Positions 1 through 12,800 of a DNA stretch of 64,000 nt are shown piece by piece. This DNA comes from Trachythela sp. YZ-2020 (taxonomy: Eukaryota; Cnidaria; Anthozoa; Malacalcyonacea; Clavulariidae), in the NCBI GenBank assembly GCA_016169945.1, contig JADLSH010000190.1, forward strand, positions 1,178,001 through 1,242,000, written 5' to 3'. The translations under genes were made by a program, and so were the position numbers. Under the pieces are notes generated by a model. It saw only the letters and a program-made list of their open reading frames with translations, had not been told where the DNA came from and did no database searches. Numbering within the stretch: the stretch's first letter is position 1; each line of letters begins with the position of its first letter.

Positions 1-372
1 AGAGAAGTCTGTCTTAAAGAGATGTCGTTCTTCGAGAGGTGTCTGTCTTAGAGAGAGGTCTGTCTTAGAGAGATTTCTGTCTTAGAGATATGTGTGTCTT
101 AGAGAAATGTCTGTCTTAGAGAAATGTCTGTCTTAAAGAGATGTCTGTCTTAGAGAGATGTCTGTCTTAGAGAGATGTGTGTCTTAGAGAGATGTCTGTC
201 TTAGAGAAATGTATGTTTTAGAGAGATTTCTGTCTTAGAGAGATGTGTGTCTTAGAGAGATGTGTGTCTTAGAGAGATGTGTGTCTTAGAGAGATGTGTG
301 TCTTAGAGAGATGTCTGTCTTAGAGAGATGTATGTCTTAAATAGATGTCTGTCTTCGAGAGGTGTTTGTCTT
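1..372. repeat. 17-bp minisatellite
   Basis: About 21 tandem copies of a 17-bp unit close to tcttagagagatgtctg, with scattered substitutions and a few length variants. It ends just before the first HECTD4-like exon, so it lies in an intron of that gene. No coding signal is seen in it. Confidence 0.9.
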
Positions 373-436
373 AAAACTGTCTACCTTACTATCATGTCAA
401 TCTGAACAAATTAGGTATTTTATTTTTGTTATTTAG

Positions 437-2698
437 CTGGGAAAACCGTCTAGAATACGCCAAAGCGGTGCTAGAATATCGTTTACAAGAACTCTCATGT
501 GAATCTCGAGTGCGTGCCATCAGGACAGGTCTTGCTACAGTTGTTCCAATTCATGTCCTAACCATACTAAACCCGAGTGATCTTGAGATTCGTACATGTG
601 GTATACCTAATGTCGATATTGACTTTTTAAAGGTAGGCTCAAGCTTTCTGCCAGTTGTGTACTTTACAGCTTGATGGTAGAACATCGTTGTTTCACATAG
701 GGGTGGGTTTCAGTAAACGTTCGGAGCAGCAGATGGTGACCAACTTCACAAATGTTGACACTTCTATATGAGCAAGAAAAGTAAACTACATCCCTCGATT
801 CTATTTATTCGCTTCCAAATACATGACTAGTACATTTAATCAAAATAATTATCGCTCTGTGGCCGGTTGTATAAAAAAGTAGTTAAAGTTAACTATAGTT
901 AGTGCGAGAGTCGACCAATCAGAATCGTGAATTTTAAACTTAACTACGAATTAACTACAAAACGGGTAGTTAAAAAGTAATTAAGAGTTTTATGCCCCTG
1001 ATAATTACAGGTTGACCACCATCTGCTGCACGATATCGCCTGGTGAAACCCACTAATTTGGAGAGACACTTACCTAAGTTCGTTTATATTAGTTCTATTT
1101 CAAACTATTTTTGCCTACATTTAGATTCACACAACTTACGTAGCTGGTATAAGACCAACCGACAGACATATCGAGTATTTTTGGAACACACTAGAGAGCT
1201 TCTCCAAGGTAAACAATATTCAATTGCTGGCACAGTTGCTCTTGCATCTACCTTGGCGACCAGAGTTCGACTCGTGCAGTATCAAAAATTCAGTTGTCCG
1301 AGTAGAATTTCGCCTCCGTCACATGTGAGAAGACTTCTTCCAGTGCGACTCTGCCAAACACCGCATGTTTGCTACTGGTACTAGGGTTTTCTCCTGCAGG
1401 GCTAAAAATAACGGCCGGTCAACGGACAATGACCGGCCAAAAATGCCTCTCATCGGTCATTTGACCGGTCACATTTATATGCCTTCCGATGGTACTTGAA
1501 TGGCTATTTTCTTCGGCATCTCGCAGCTGAAATCTTGTCTTCGAAAGGCTGTATATTTCATGACGAGTGTGAAATTTCACTTCAAGTGTATGTGTATTTG
1601 GTATTTTTTAGTATTTGCCATATTTTACTCGTTCTAAAAATGACCGGTCAGAAACAGTTTGTCCGAGCTAAAATCAAGTTGACCAGTCATTTTTGCCGGC
1701 GACCTTCAAGTCGTTATTTTTAGCCCTGTCCTGTACTAATACTAGTCTATTTATTCATTGCTTTATTCTTGTCAGGATGAGCAGCGAAAGTTTATAAAGT
1801 TTGCTTGCAATCAAGAACGTTTACCAGGGAGATGTTCATGTCAAGAAGGTTCAACAGACATCCATGTTCCACCTTATCCCATGAAGATAGGACCTCCCGA
1901 TGGCAGGGGTAAGTCGTATATATATAGAAATATTGTAAGTCAGACGTAGGTTGAGAGTCTGCATGGATAAATGTTGTAAAAGTTGATGAGAGTGGATAAT
2001 AATTGATAAGAGTGGATAGGAGTTGATAAGAGTGGATTGGAGGTAATGAGAGTTGATAAGAGTGGATAAAAATTGATCAGAGTGGATACGAGTTGATAAG
2101 AATTGATGAGAGTGGTTTAGAGTTGATAAAAGTCAATAAGAGTGGATAAGAATTGATAAAAATGGATGCGAGTGGATAAAAGTTGATGATAGTGTTAAGA
2201 CATGATGCATGAGTGTTGATAAGAGTTGATAGAAGTTGATGAGAGTGGATACGAGTTGATACAAGTTGATGAGAATTGATGAGAGTAGTTTAGAGTTGAT
2301 AAAAGTAAGAGTGGATAAAAATTGATAAAAGTGGATAAAAATGGATGCGAGCGGATAAAAGTTGATGATAGTGGATATGATAGGCTGAGTGTTGATAAGA
2401 GTTGATAGAAATTGATGAGAGTGGGTAAGAGTTGATAAAGGTTGGTTGGAGTGGAAAGACTACATAAGAATTGGCGAGACTGGATAAGTTGTTGAAAATT
2501 GATGATAAGTAAATGAAATATGGGAGTTGATGATAGTGCATATTTATATTGACAGGTCCACCAGACTTGCGTTACATCCGTGTCGAGACATGTATGTTTA
2601 TGGTGAAATTACCACGATACACAACGCAGAGTGTGATGCGAGAGAAATTACTGTATGCAATCAACTGCCGTGAGGATCCTTTGACCGACTTCAGATAA
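437..2698 (+). CDS. HECTD4: HECTD4-like HECT E3 ubiquitin ligase, last four coding exons (5' part outside window)
   Basis: This is the C-terminal end of a HECT-domain ubiquitin ligase, which passes ubiquitin from an E2 through its own cysteine to substrates. Exons are 437-632, 1125-1208, 1776-1908 and 2556-2698; each has AG/GT borders and the phases join. The translation runs from WENRLEYAKAVLEYRLQEL through HIEYFWNTLESFSK, then DEQRKFIKFACNQERLPG, VPPYPMKI and a final ETCMFMVKLPRY. The Cys codon at 2591-2593 sits where the catalytic Cys of the HECT C-lobe is expected. The stop is TAA at 2696-2698. FACNQER and PPYPMKI followed by the ETCMF segment resemble what I recall of human HECTD4 more than HERC or HECTD1/3; that assignment is from memory. 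Introns hold a minisatellite, two inverted-repeat elements and a SINE piece. An AATAAA at 3197-3202 is a possible polyadenylation signal. The gene converges on MORC2. Confidence 0.87.
703..1053. mobile_element. MITE with GTGGGTTTCA-type terminal inverted repeats
   Basis: The left end starts gtgggtttcag and includes cagcagatggtgacc. The right end is its reverse complement, with ggttgaccaccatctgctgc and gtgaaacccac. The element is about 350 bp and non-coding, in a HECTD4-like intron. Relatives occur at 30003-30150, 35966-36186 and, as a right end only, 37935-38010. No clean target duplication was found. Confidence 0.75.
1215..1396 (+). mobile_element. Degenerate tRNA-derived SINE fragment
   Basis: The segment has a box-B-like gagttcgactcgtgc and then a body (tcacatgtgagaag, gactctgccaaacaccgca) shared with the SINE at 32892-33530. 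It is cut at 1396 by another element and resumes with tcctgtactaatac at 1729. Confidence 0.65.
1397..1728. mobile_element. Inverted-repeat element with CAGGGCTAAAAATAACG ends
   Basis: The first 17 bases are cagggctaaaaataacg, and the last 17 are their exact reverse complement. The interior has several copies of a ccggtca/tgaccgg motif. TCCTG flanks both sides and looks like a 5-bp target duplication made on insertion into the SINE. No transposase is present. The ends resemble hAT ends but the short duplication does not fit ordinary 8-bp hAT. Confidence 0.75.
1957..2545. repeat. Degenerate GAGTTGATAA minisatellite
   Basis: Imperfect repeats of a 10-12-bp motif alternating gagttgataa and gagtggataa fill most of the last HECTD4-like intron and stop about 10 bp before its 3' splice site. 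Open frames here are products of the repeat. Confidence 0.85.
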
Positions 2699-3897
2699 TG
2701 GTGGTTTGCACACAACGGTTTGTTCTAATAATAATAATAGTGCCGTCTGTTTTAAATATTTTCAAAATTTGAATAATCTACGGATTTAAAAGAGTCCATT
2801 TTTATTCTGTTTATTTAAAATGCACAGAGAATGTAAATTAATGTAAATTTTTGAATTTATACATTTTTTAAGAATATGCTTATTTTGAATATAGTAAACT
2901 TATGTTTTGAAATGGTTTTCTCGCAATTATTCGCAGTGTGTTTTTCAACAACCTAGGTTTTTTGCTGATATACTCTTCGAGGCATATACAGTTAAAGATT
3001 ACTTGGTTAAAATTGTGCGTTAACCCTGCGCTATGGTTAGCTCTTTATAAAAACAGACAAATACAAGATTTCTCGCATTTAAAAACAATTTAATATCTCT
3101 TCCATAAAAATACTCTATAAATATTTACAAATTAAAAATATTAATTGACACAATATTAATGCGAATGCTGTCCGTGCATACGAAATATACAACTATAATA
3201 AATATTAAGGTTGCAAAAACCCAACAGAACGAATATAAATTGAATACAATTCAAACTACATGAATGTCAACAAGTAATTGTGCGTGAACAGAGACCATTA
3301 ACACAACGTTTGATAACCCCAAACTGATGCTTAAGACAATGTCAAGTTTACTTCTAGACAAACGGGAACGATAGAAAATATTTTCATTTTGCATACGTTT
3401 TTAGAAAACGAACAAAGTAAATCCACTTTGTACTTTTCTCTAAGAAGGCAACATCAAGTAATATACAAGCGCATTTAAATTTAACCTACGGTTTGGCCCT
3501 GCCAGCCGTAGTGAGTCAAATAGACAAACTTGGTCTATGCTCGTTGCTACTCCATGCACAACATTTGATAACTCGTATGTAGATACACTGCTATTATAAA
3601 AGTTTAGGTTAGAATTGAATATATAACAAGAGTACCTAAAGATAAAGAGTGAATTTCAAATATTCATTGAGTATAAGAGCAGCTGTTATCTACATGAATG
3701 GACTTCAGACACTATTTTGAAACCGTTAACTGGTCCAATTATTTGAGCTATTCTAACTTTAAGTTGGGAATTGAGTAGCAACGAGTATAAACAGTCAATT
3801 CTAACTGTGAAGCCACAGCCTCAAGTCTTTCATTTCACGATGCAAAATACATCAAAAACACGTTTAAACACGTATGGTAGAAAACGGAATGGACGCA
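2699..3897. other. Convergent intergenic region between HECTD4-like and MORC2 stops
   Basis: This AT-rich stretch between two facing stop codons should hold both 3' UTRs. AATAAA at 3197-3202 on + is a possible signal for the HECTD4-like gene. I could not choose a signal for MORC2. No exon or clear repeat is seen. Confidence 0.5.
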
Positions 3898-6800
3898 TCA
3901 GCTCGCATCACTCGCTATCGCTTGCTCGGCGATTGCTTCTAATAGTACATCAACTTTTTCCGACTCATCGTCCGGCGCTATGGTGCTCTCCTCTGGATTC
4001 TAAAACAAGGAAAAATTTGTTTGTACATCATGACTGATAAATTTTAAGAATCTATTTAGCCAAGAGCAGGTCAAGATGCCTGGGCCATTGGCATGGGGAC
4101 ACAATGTTTTATCTTTGGAAGAAAGAGGCAGAATATCTAATCCTTGTATCATATATAAGATGAGAAGTACAGAATTTTGAACTCAGCTACCCTGGTCCGG
4201 TGATAAGGTTGGTGTTGTCGTAGCTTTGTTTACATATATCAATTCTATACTGGATAGTCCTATTACTTCTAGACTGTTTTCCCTAGAGGTCCAATAAGGG
4301 CCATCTCTCAGTGATCCAGTTTTACTACAGGAGGAAACCTAAACAAACCAACTCTATATATACTGGATAGCTCTATCAGTTCTAAGCTGTTCTCTGTCCA
4401 TCTCTTACTGACCCAGTGTTACTACAGGAAGAAACTGTAGTACACCCTGCGGTGTTTGGTAGAGGGCCTAAAGTTACCTCGTTTAACGCTCGGATCAACT
4501 TCGCCGCCGTCCGCCGTAGGTTCGACAAGGTCGTCTTGCATTCGGATTCACGTTTCTTGGTTTCGAGTAACTCCTTTTCTTTTTCAGAAAGTTTCTTGGA
4601 GAGTACATCTTTACTTCTTTCGTCCATAATCTAGTGAAAGAACGTGTATGTAAGTGAATAGTACTTTGACTATATAACACACTGATATGCAGAGATATAC
4701 ACAGCACTAGAGTAACTCACCGTTTTCATACTGTCACTGTGAACGTCGAATAGTTTATCCTATAAAATGTTAATAGTCCAGTGTTATTACAACGGAAGGA
4801 AACCTAAACATAACTATAACGCTATTCATACTGGATAGCTCTATCAGTTCAAAACTTTTCTTTTTAGAGATCCAGTAACAAACTATTCCAAGACGTTATA
4901 AATGATACTAATCGTAAATTAAATGAACTCCTACCACCTGCGAACAAATGCGAAGTTAATTTAAGAAAGAAACGACTTTTTCAAACTCAACCTTTTAAGA
5001 CAAATAGTCAACTAGTAAATTTTTTTTTAATTATATCCAATGCGCTGAAAATGCGTGTTTAGTCTTTGCAACAGTTTTAGCAATATAGGTTTTAAAATAT
5101 TTTACTGGTCTAATTTCGATTGTATCAATTTTAAATTGTTCTAATTATTCTATATTTATGTAATTTGTAACGTAATTCAGCCTTTGGGCTGCAATGTTAT
5201 AGAAATAAACCATTTATCTTATCTTATCTAAGAGTCATTTCCATTATTGGTCAAGTGTAACCACAGGGAGAAATATAGGAGTAGTCAAACTGGAAGCATT
5301 CTTCTCACATGTGACTGAGGCGAAATTATGATAGTCTAAGATACTTACCAGTGGAAAGTTCTGTAGTTCCTCTAACGACATAGTTTCCAGTTGATATCCA
5401 GTAGTTGGGAACTCTGGCACTAATATATACGATATACATGACCTAAACAATATATGGTAAAAGTTTAGAATATCGTAAATTATCTAGCTTCAGATAAGTT
5501 TTTGAATTCATCATTAAAGTACATGATAAATAATATGATAAATTCTGTTCAGTTTTGAATGAGTGAGGAAACATCTTTGATCTTGAGGATGATTCTGTGC
5601 TAGAATTGTACCTACTTACCTCAACATTTTATCAAGAGCAATAACCGTATCTTCCAAGGAAGTACCAGTGCAAGGAGATGATGTAATGCCTGTTTTTCGA
5701 GGAGATGGTAGATCAACTGTCGTGGTACTGGTAGGCGTGGTGGAAGATGGTGAATTAACCATGGTATCTTCTGACATTGGATAATCTTCCTAAGAATGGA
5801 GATGAAATTGGTAAACACAGTTATAATCTATAGTATAGTAAAAGTTACTGAATAGCAGGAATTATTTCGCATGCTAGTAAGTGAACAAGCTTCAGTTCAC
5901 GTCGGGTTAAAATATCCACGAAATTTTTATCAAACTTAAAGTAAAGTATATTTAATAAAGTAATAAACTGTCGTGGTTTGTGTCTGAACTACCTGAAAAA
6001 CATTAAGAAAACTTCGACATTTCGAGCGAAGACCCTTCGTCTAGATGGTAGCCAGTTGGTTGGACCAAAAACCTCAACAGCTTATTGAAGAATACTTCAT
6101 CATATTTACTTACAGTCAACAGTTTTAAGTCCTTGTGCGTTTCATCATACCTATCGAAGGAAAACATTACGTCAGGTCTCGCGTTTGCCAACAAAATAAA
6201 CTTAAGCTTACAAAGAATCAATAACACACCACTGCTCATAGCCTTACCATTTATCGTATTTGTCTTTTTGGTAATTGTCAAATTTCACCTTCACTTTCGC
6301 CGAAGCGTTTTTACGATGTTTCACGGCGACCACTTTGCCCAAATACCTGGTAAGATACATGTATTGGTTAATATAGTTGAGTCTTGTAAGCATCACCTTA
6401 ACCGCTCAAATTTATAGTATATTGCTTAAAAACTCCACATGATGACTTTTAACTATTAATATAACTGTTATGTGTCCAACCTATGGGTTCTAAATATACC
6501 ACAGTCGCGTTGCTATGGTAACAACAGCGTATCAACTATAGTAGTCATATCCTATAAATTAAAAATAAAATTACTTGAATTTTTTTTAAATTTTCATGTA
6601 AATTTGGAATACTAAGCGGAACATTATATAAAAAATTAAGGTAGGTTGTAGGATAAGTTTTTAGATATTTAAATTTGGATATATTCGACACGAAAATTTA
6701 AAAATTTTCAATAATTTCAATTCGACAAGAACGGCATCTGCGCATGTCTCGCGTGACTCGCTGGCTGTAAAACAGGCTGTTTTTTCCGAAATGGTGTACA

Positions 6801-9800
6801 ATTGCGAGCAGATTGTTTGTTGGTGGTCTTTTTCTGGTCTGGTTTGTCAGTGATTTACCCATTGAATTAATCCAACGTCTCTTAAATTTGTTTTTATTGT
6901 TGAAATCGGTATGAAAACAAATATTCAAACAATTCCAAATTTTCGTAAGACAACTCGTAAGTCGTAACTGTCTGTACTGTAGTCTTTTAAACTTTTGATT
7001 GTTTTAAAGAATTATATTACTCTGACAGTTCTAGACTGCCAAATATCATTTTAGAATTTTTAGTCTCAAGTCGAAGATTTTGAACATTATAAAAGATAAT
7101 ACTGAACGTAAATACGTGAAACTGGTTAACAACATACGTACTGCTTGAATTTAAAAGATTTACGATTATAATTGAAAGGTTGTGGTTTCTTATTCCACGC
7201 GTGAGACGCGAGGACGCCATCTGATCTATATAGATCGTGTTTCAAACTGTACTAACTTTAAGCGTGTTTTTTTCAATGGATACTTACCATCTCGGGGAGA
7301 CAAACACCTCGACTTCGCTGCTCTTCTTGTCTGAAATAGAAAATGTTAAGATTCAAACACTAAATTCGACTACTTATTGCATGTGTTCATAAACTGTTAA
7401 AACTGTACTTACATTTGGAAAGTTTGGACTGAATATTCGCATCATCACTTTGAACATTATCGCTGTTGTCAGATTGACACTCTTCAGATTCTTGAATATC
7501 CTGAATACACAATGAATATGTGAGTGAATTGAGTTGCAACGGGCATTAACACAGCTGATTTTGTCTACAAAATATACTGTCAATGTTTACTGTACCTGTG
7601 ATGAAGTCACCTCGTTTCTCTTTCGTTTAGGTTGAACCTCGCAAACCTGTAATGAAATGTGAATGTTGGTAGCTGCTCATTGAGGTAAACGAACGAAAAG
7701 AAAACTCAACATATGTTACTTCACGCTCTCATGGTTTGAGTCTGAACTACCTGAAAAGGTTAAAAACACCTTTTCAGGTAGTACAGACAAAACCACGACA
7801 GCTTAATGCATTGGACCCGACCACTCATATGGTACTTTTCCTTTATCTAACAACATACTTCTTTCTCTGCGGTAGGATGTTCTCGTTTGTTTGAGCCAGT
7901 CACAGATGATCTGTTCGTAACAGTGTTGTCATTTCCAGCTGATGTTTGTCTCGCAATTGGTGTCTGGCGAAAACAAGGTAAAATATGAATGTTACTGTTG
8001 GTTGCTAAGGAAATATGCGTGTGTATAAAAAGAGATGTGTCCCCAAGCGATTGAATAGTAAAATACCTCTAATGAATAAGGGACTTACTGGACTCAGGGA
8101 GAACTTAACCACAGACTATCTTAGCCGATCAAGGCCAGAGTTGCAAAAAAAGCTTCGGGCATACGGGTACTACCCGTGAGAAAGGTTTACTGGCATTGAG
8201 GAAGGTTGAAAATGATAATACACTGAATAAAACATTGCAAAGCAGTACGTACTAGACTACTTTTGCACCTCAAAGGCGATAAAATACCAGGAAAAATAGA
8301 CGCTGTATGTAGCTTACCAGTTTAGCTGTAGGTTTCACGGTTGCTTTAGCAGGTGCCGGTGCAGAAATCGCTCTTACTGGCTGTTTTGGTGTGGCTAGTG
8401 AAACTTGTTTTGGTGGAGGGGTTCGTCTTGGTGCTGGCTGCAGGGTTTGCTTCGGTGCTGCTTGGGGTGTAGACCTCGGCGTTGCTTGAGGAGCAGATCT
8501 TGGTGTCACCTGGGGAGTTGACCTAGTTGTTGGTTGGGAGATTTGTTTCTGTGCTGTTGGCTTCGCGGCAATGGGTCTAGGCGCTGGTTTATCTGTCCTG
8601 GCGAGGGCAGCACTTCTTGGTGGCACCTTAAAGAAGAGAAACGATTTTCACAACTTTCTATTTGGAAGGAAGATAGAATCCGTATTTATTCAGAAGCTAC
8701 ATCAGTCGAATGGCTGCTATCAATGTAGACCCTTGGGTATACTGTACTTAATTATTAGAAACGCTGAAAATACCTGAAGTACACGTTTCGCTGGCGGTGG
8801 TTCTGGCGTCTCATTTTGCCACTGTTTTGGTCGAACCTAATACGTATGAGAAAGATATCAAAAAATATAACGAGTTAAGCCTCGTTTCTATTGGTCGCAA
8901 TGATCTTGACCAAGTCATGGTCATCGATGTGAGATAGTCTGGACCTATCTTGTCTTTTGTGTGATGTATGCAAACCACTCTTTACTGATTGTAGAGATTA
9001 TATCGACACTCTATTACATGTGAAATAGTCTGGATCTATCTTGTCTTTTATGTGCTGTATGCAAACCACTCTTTACTGATTGTAGAGATTATATCGACAC
9101 TCTATTACATGTGAAATAGTCTGGATCTATCTCGCCTTTTATGTGATGTATGCAAACCACTCTTTACTGACTGTAGAGATTATATCGACACTCTATTACA
9201 TGTGAAATAGTCTGGATCTATCTCGCCTTTTATGTGATGTATGCAAACCACTCTTTACTGACTGTAGAGATTATATCGACACTCTATTACATGTGAAATA
9301 GTCTGGATCTATCTCGCCTTTTGTGTGATGTATGCAAACCACTCTTTACTGATTGTAGAGATTATATCGACACTCTATTACATGTGAAATAGTCTGGGTC
9401 TATCTCGCCTTTTGTGTACTAAACTCTTCACTGATTTAGAGATGCATGTTTGAGATCAAACAATCTCTACTTACTTCAAGTTGACTGAGTTGTTCCGTTT
9501 TTTTTTTAATATCTGCCATCAACTCTCGTTGTTTTTCTTCAGCTGTCTTGGTTTGTTTCTGAAGGGAGCCAACTGGTGTGATGGACTTCTGTTCTGGTGC
9601 TGAACACCTGTCATTAAACATCAGTGATCAGAGGCACAGCCACACAGAGTAGAGATCATACAGAGGTGTAACGGGTGTACCCACTTATTGCTTCAGACGC
9701 TTGCCGAGCATGCGCAGTTAAAGTGCACGATTCAGATGGCGGCTCGCTTTTAACTGCAGTTTACCTTTTAGAAGTGCGTAAAAATGCGAAAGACCTTAAG

Positions 9801-12800
9801 ATTGTGAAACTTTAAAGAGCCGAAAATGTTGAGAACTTGGGGAATGTTGGGAACTTGGAATGGGGGGAACTTGCCGAGCATGCGCAGTTGATCATTTTTT
9901 GCCCGGCCGCCTGAAATCAGGTGGGTACATGAAAACGTAAGTCTCCCAAGTGTTTACGACGGCCCGTTCCACCTCTGTATGATCTCTACTCTGTGACAGC
10001 CACGTTTGCACGAGACCGAGAAGATAAGAACGGGACAAAAATCGAAAGTTGTAAAGCATGTTTACATGGGAACTGACCGGAAATAATCTCAGTTTCTTTT
10101 GTGTATTTCGAAAATGCAATCCACATTCAATCAATGTTGTTAATCCTGTCCGCAGTTGTGTATTATCAGCGTTGTTTCAAAATTCAGAATGGTCCGAAAA
10201 TATTTTGTGTAGACATTAATCCAGCTCCAAATTCGTCCCGGCCTAGAAATAGTTGTTTCAATATAGGTAACGGAATGACTTCAGACCGATCTAAGCAATT
10301 TTCAACCCAGTCTTTAGCGTCTTAAGGTACGTTCACACACAGCGATTTGTCGGGCCGATTTCAGATGCACGTTAATGATATTTGAAAAATACGTGGCAAA
10401 CGTCATCTGGTGACATCATCAACTGAAAATTATTCGTCCTTAACATTCAGCAAAACCTAAAATCGGCCCGACAAATCGCTGTGTGTGAACGTACCTTTAC
10501 GCAAACAGCGACACACTAAGGACTGAAAAGGAAATTATCCCGCTCTGACTTCGTCCCGGTCTAAAACAACACCACATAACAAATAGACGGCAGGTCAGAT
10601 GACACCAACACAACATAACAAATAGACGGCAGGTCAGACGGCAGGTCAGACGACAAGTCAGACGACATACTTGTTTCGTTCTGGATCATTACTTGAAGAA
10701 CACGTCCATTCATCCTCAAATGTTCGTCCAATATTCTTCGCTGAAAACGGCAACGTTCTCCATTTGAGACAATTGGCTGCGATGAAAATATAAATACTTA
10801 TATATAATTGCAACTGAACTGGAAGAAATTTATAACAGTTTTAAGAAATGACGGATTACAGAAAACGTTTTCAGACGTGTCCTCTACTCAGCCCATAAAA
10901 TGGCCGTCAGCAGGAATTTGAGTCCGCAAGTGTGACACTAATCCGTATAATAATATCTCGTCATTATCAATAAATAGAAATACCTACCGCATTGTACTGT
11001 ACATGGTAACTGCATAGCTCGTTTCCTCAAGTACTTTGGCTCGTCTGACGGTTCTTCTTCAACATCGTTGGAGATGTAACCAAAATTGTCCCAGAACGAA
11101 TCAACACTTTTTTCTGAATTAAAAACAAACGCAAGATTGATTTATTTTGTTCTTGTGGAAAACACCACAATTGTCTATTTCGCAAAGTATTTTTTATGGG
11201 TAAGCCCCATCAGTCCAAATAATTATCTTTTTTGCATGCAGTAGCAATGAAAAGCAAAATCTTTTAAGACAAGATGAAGTCCACAACGATAAGGGTGTTT
11301 AAGCACAGCGTCAGGAGTTTGTCACCGAACGCCAAACCAAGACAACGTCTTAAATCTTGTTTTTTTCACTTGCTATTTAGTATTACTGTTTAAAGGCTAT
11401 CTTCATAAGGAACCGGACGTGGTGTGTGAAAGTAGAACTATACAAAGGACCATTAAGGACTTACCGGTAAGTCCACTATCTTTCCAATACTGCGTGAGAT
11501 GCTCCCCCATTGAACGAAGAAGATGCTTGTACTCCTAAAGTATTGAACGAAACTTAACATCTCAAATTGAAAACCCTTTTCTTTTCCCAATTTCGTTCCC
11601 AGGCTCTTTTCTCAGAGGGAAAACCCTGGGAACGAGGTTGCCCTTTTCCATTTTGATCCCTGAGATTGCGCCTAAGCAGTAAGCCGATCGTCTTTTCTCT
11701 TAAAGGAGTACAGTATCCCCATACCTTAGCATCTGCGAAGTCTTGTTTATTGTGAGTTGGTTCTAAGACGAGATAGGGCACGTCCACGAAACCTATTAAC
11801 AGATTATAAAAACACTAACTGAAAAAGGCGTTTCGAGGGAAAGTCCTTCGTAAGTAGATTTGTTGTACTATGCTTACAAACAAATAAGGGGAAAATTAGC
11901 AAAATAAAAATATATCCTACCTACTATTCCGGCGGATACTCTGAATAAAAAATAAAAATTGTCAGGATTTTGAATAGACGAACCAAGAACTTATACCTTA
12001 TGAAGTCAGATATGAAAGTAGCTCTCGCAAGTCAAACAAACCTTTTGTCATCAGATTGAAATCCAGATTTCTCGTACATTTTTATTAACCTATATTGGGA
12101 AAGAAAATGTTGGTCCTTTTGTGTTCATGAAAACGAGCATTGAAACAAGATCAGCAAGTCTCCAAACGTAACCAAACCTGTTGCAGTTATAGATGAACAT
12201 GCCATAGGAATGTCTTCGAATGATGTTGAAACCAAATGTAAACGTCAGTGTTTTAGGTTCTTTTAGAGATCTAGAAAGAGTAGAAAGTATTCTAATAAGG
12301 TTGAAACTTAACACAAGGGTCGTACGTGAGAAGAACACGATGCCCTCTGTCGTCCTGGTACGAATGTTGAGACGATGGGGTCTTTGAATCTCAGTTGCCT
12401 TACTTTTGTTTTGTATTAGCGACTTGATTCTTCATATCAGCTTCAGTTCTTGCCTTCAAGGCGCTGTCCTGGGCTTGCCGTATTCTTGTCTACAGTATAC
12501 AAACATTTCTACTAAAATTCCAACATTACCGGCTAACAACAGTACTTGCGAGTATATTCATCCTGATTAAACAATTACAAATCTGATACCAAAAGTAATA
12601 TTAAAATATCAGGCCTTCCTGGGAATGGCGTGCGATCGCACGCGCACACCTCGACACACGCCAGGGCTTCTCAAGAAGTGCGATTGATCGCACGCCTCGA
12701 TAAGCTCGATTAGGCTACAACGCAAAACAACAAAACTATAATATTTTATCATTTCAGCGCAAATCGCCAGAAATTAGACGTCTTCTAAGCTCTTTTATTT

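Noticed and set aside
2290..2541. 83-codon minus-strand frame
   Set aside because: It is a translation of the gagttgataa minisatellite.
8534..8777. Plus-strand frames of 64-68 codons
   Set aside because: They are antisense to the Pro/Ala-rich MORC2 exon 8318-8626 and its intron.
8928..9430. CRISPR-like regular repeat
   Set aside because: Units are contiguous 91-bp tandem copies without unique spacers, in a eukaryotic intron.
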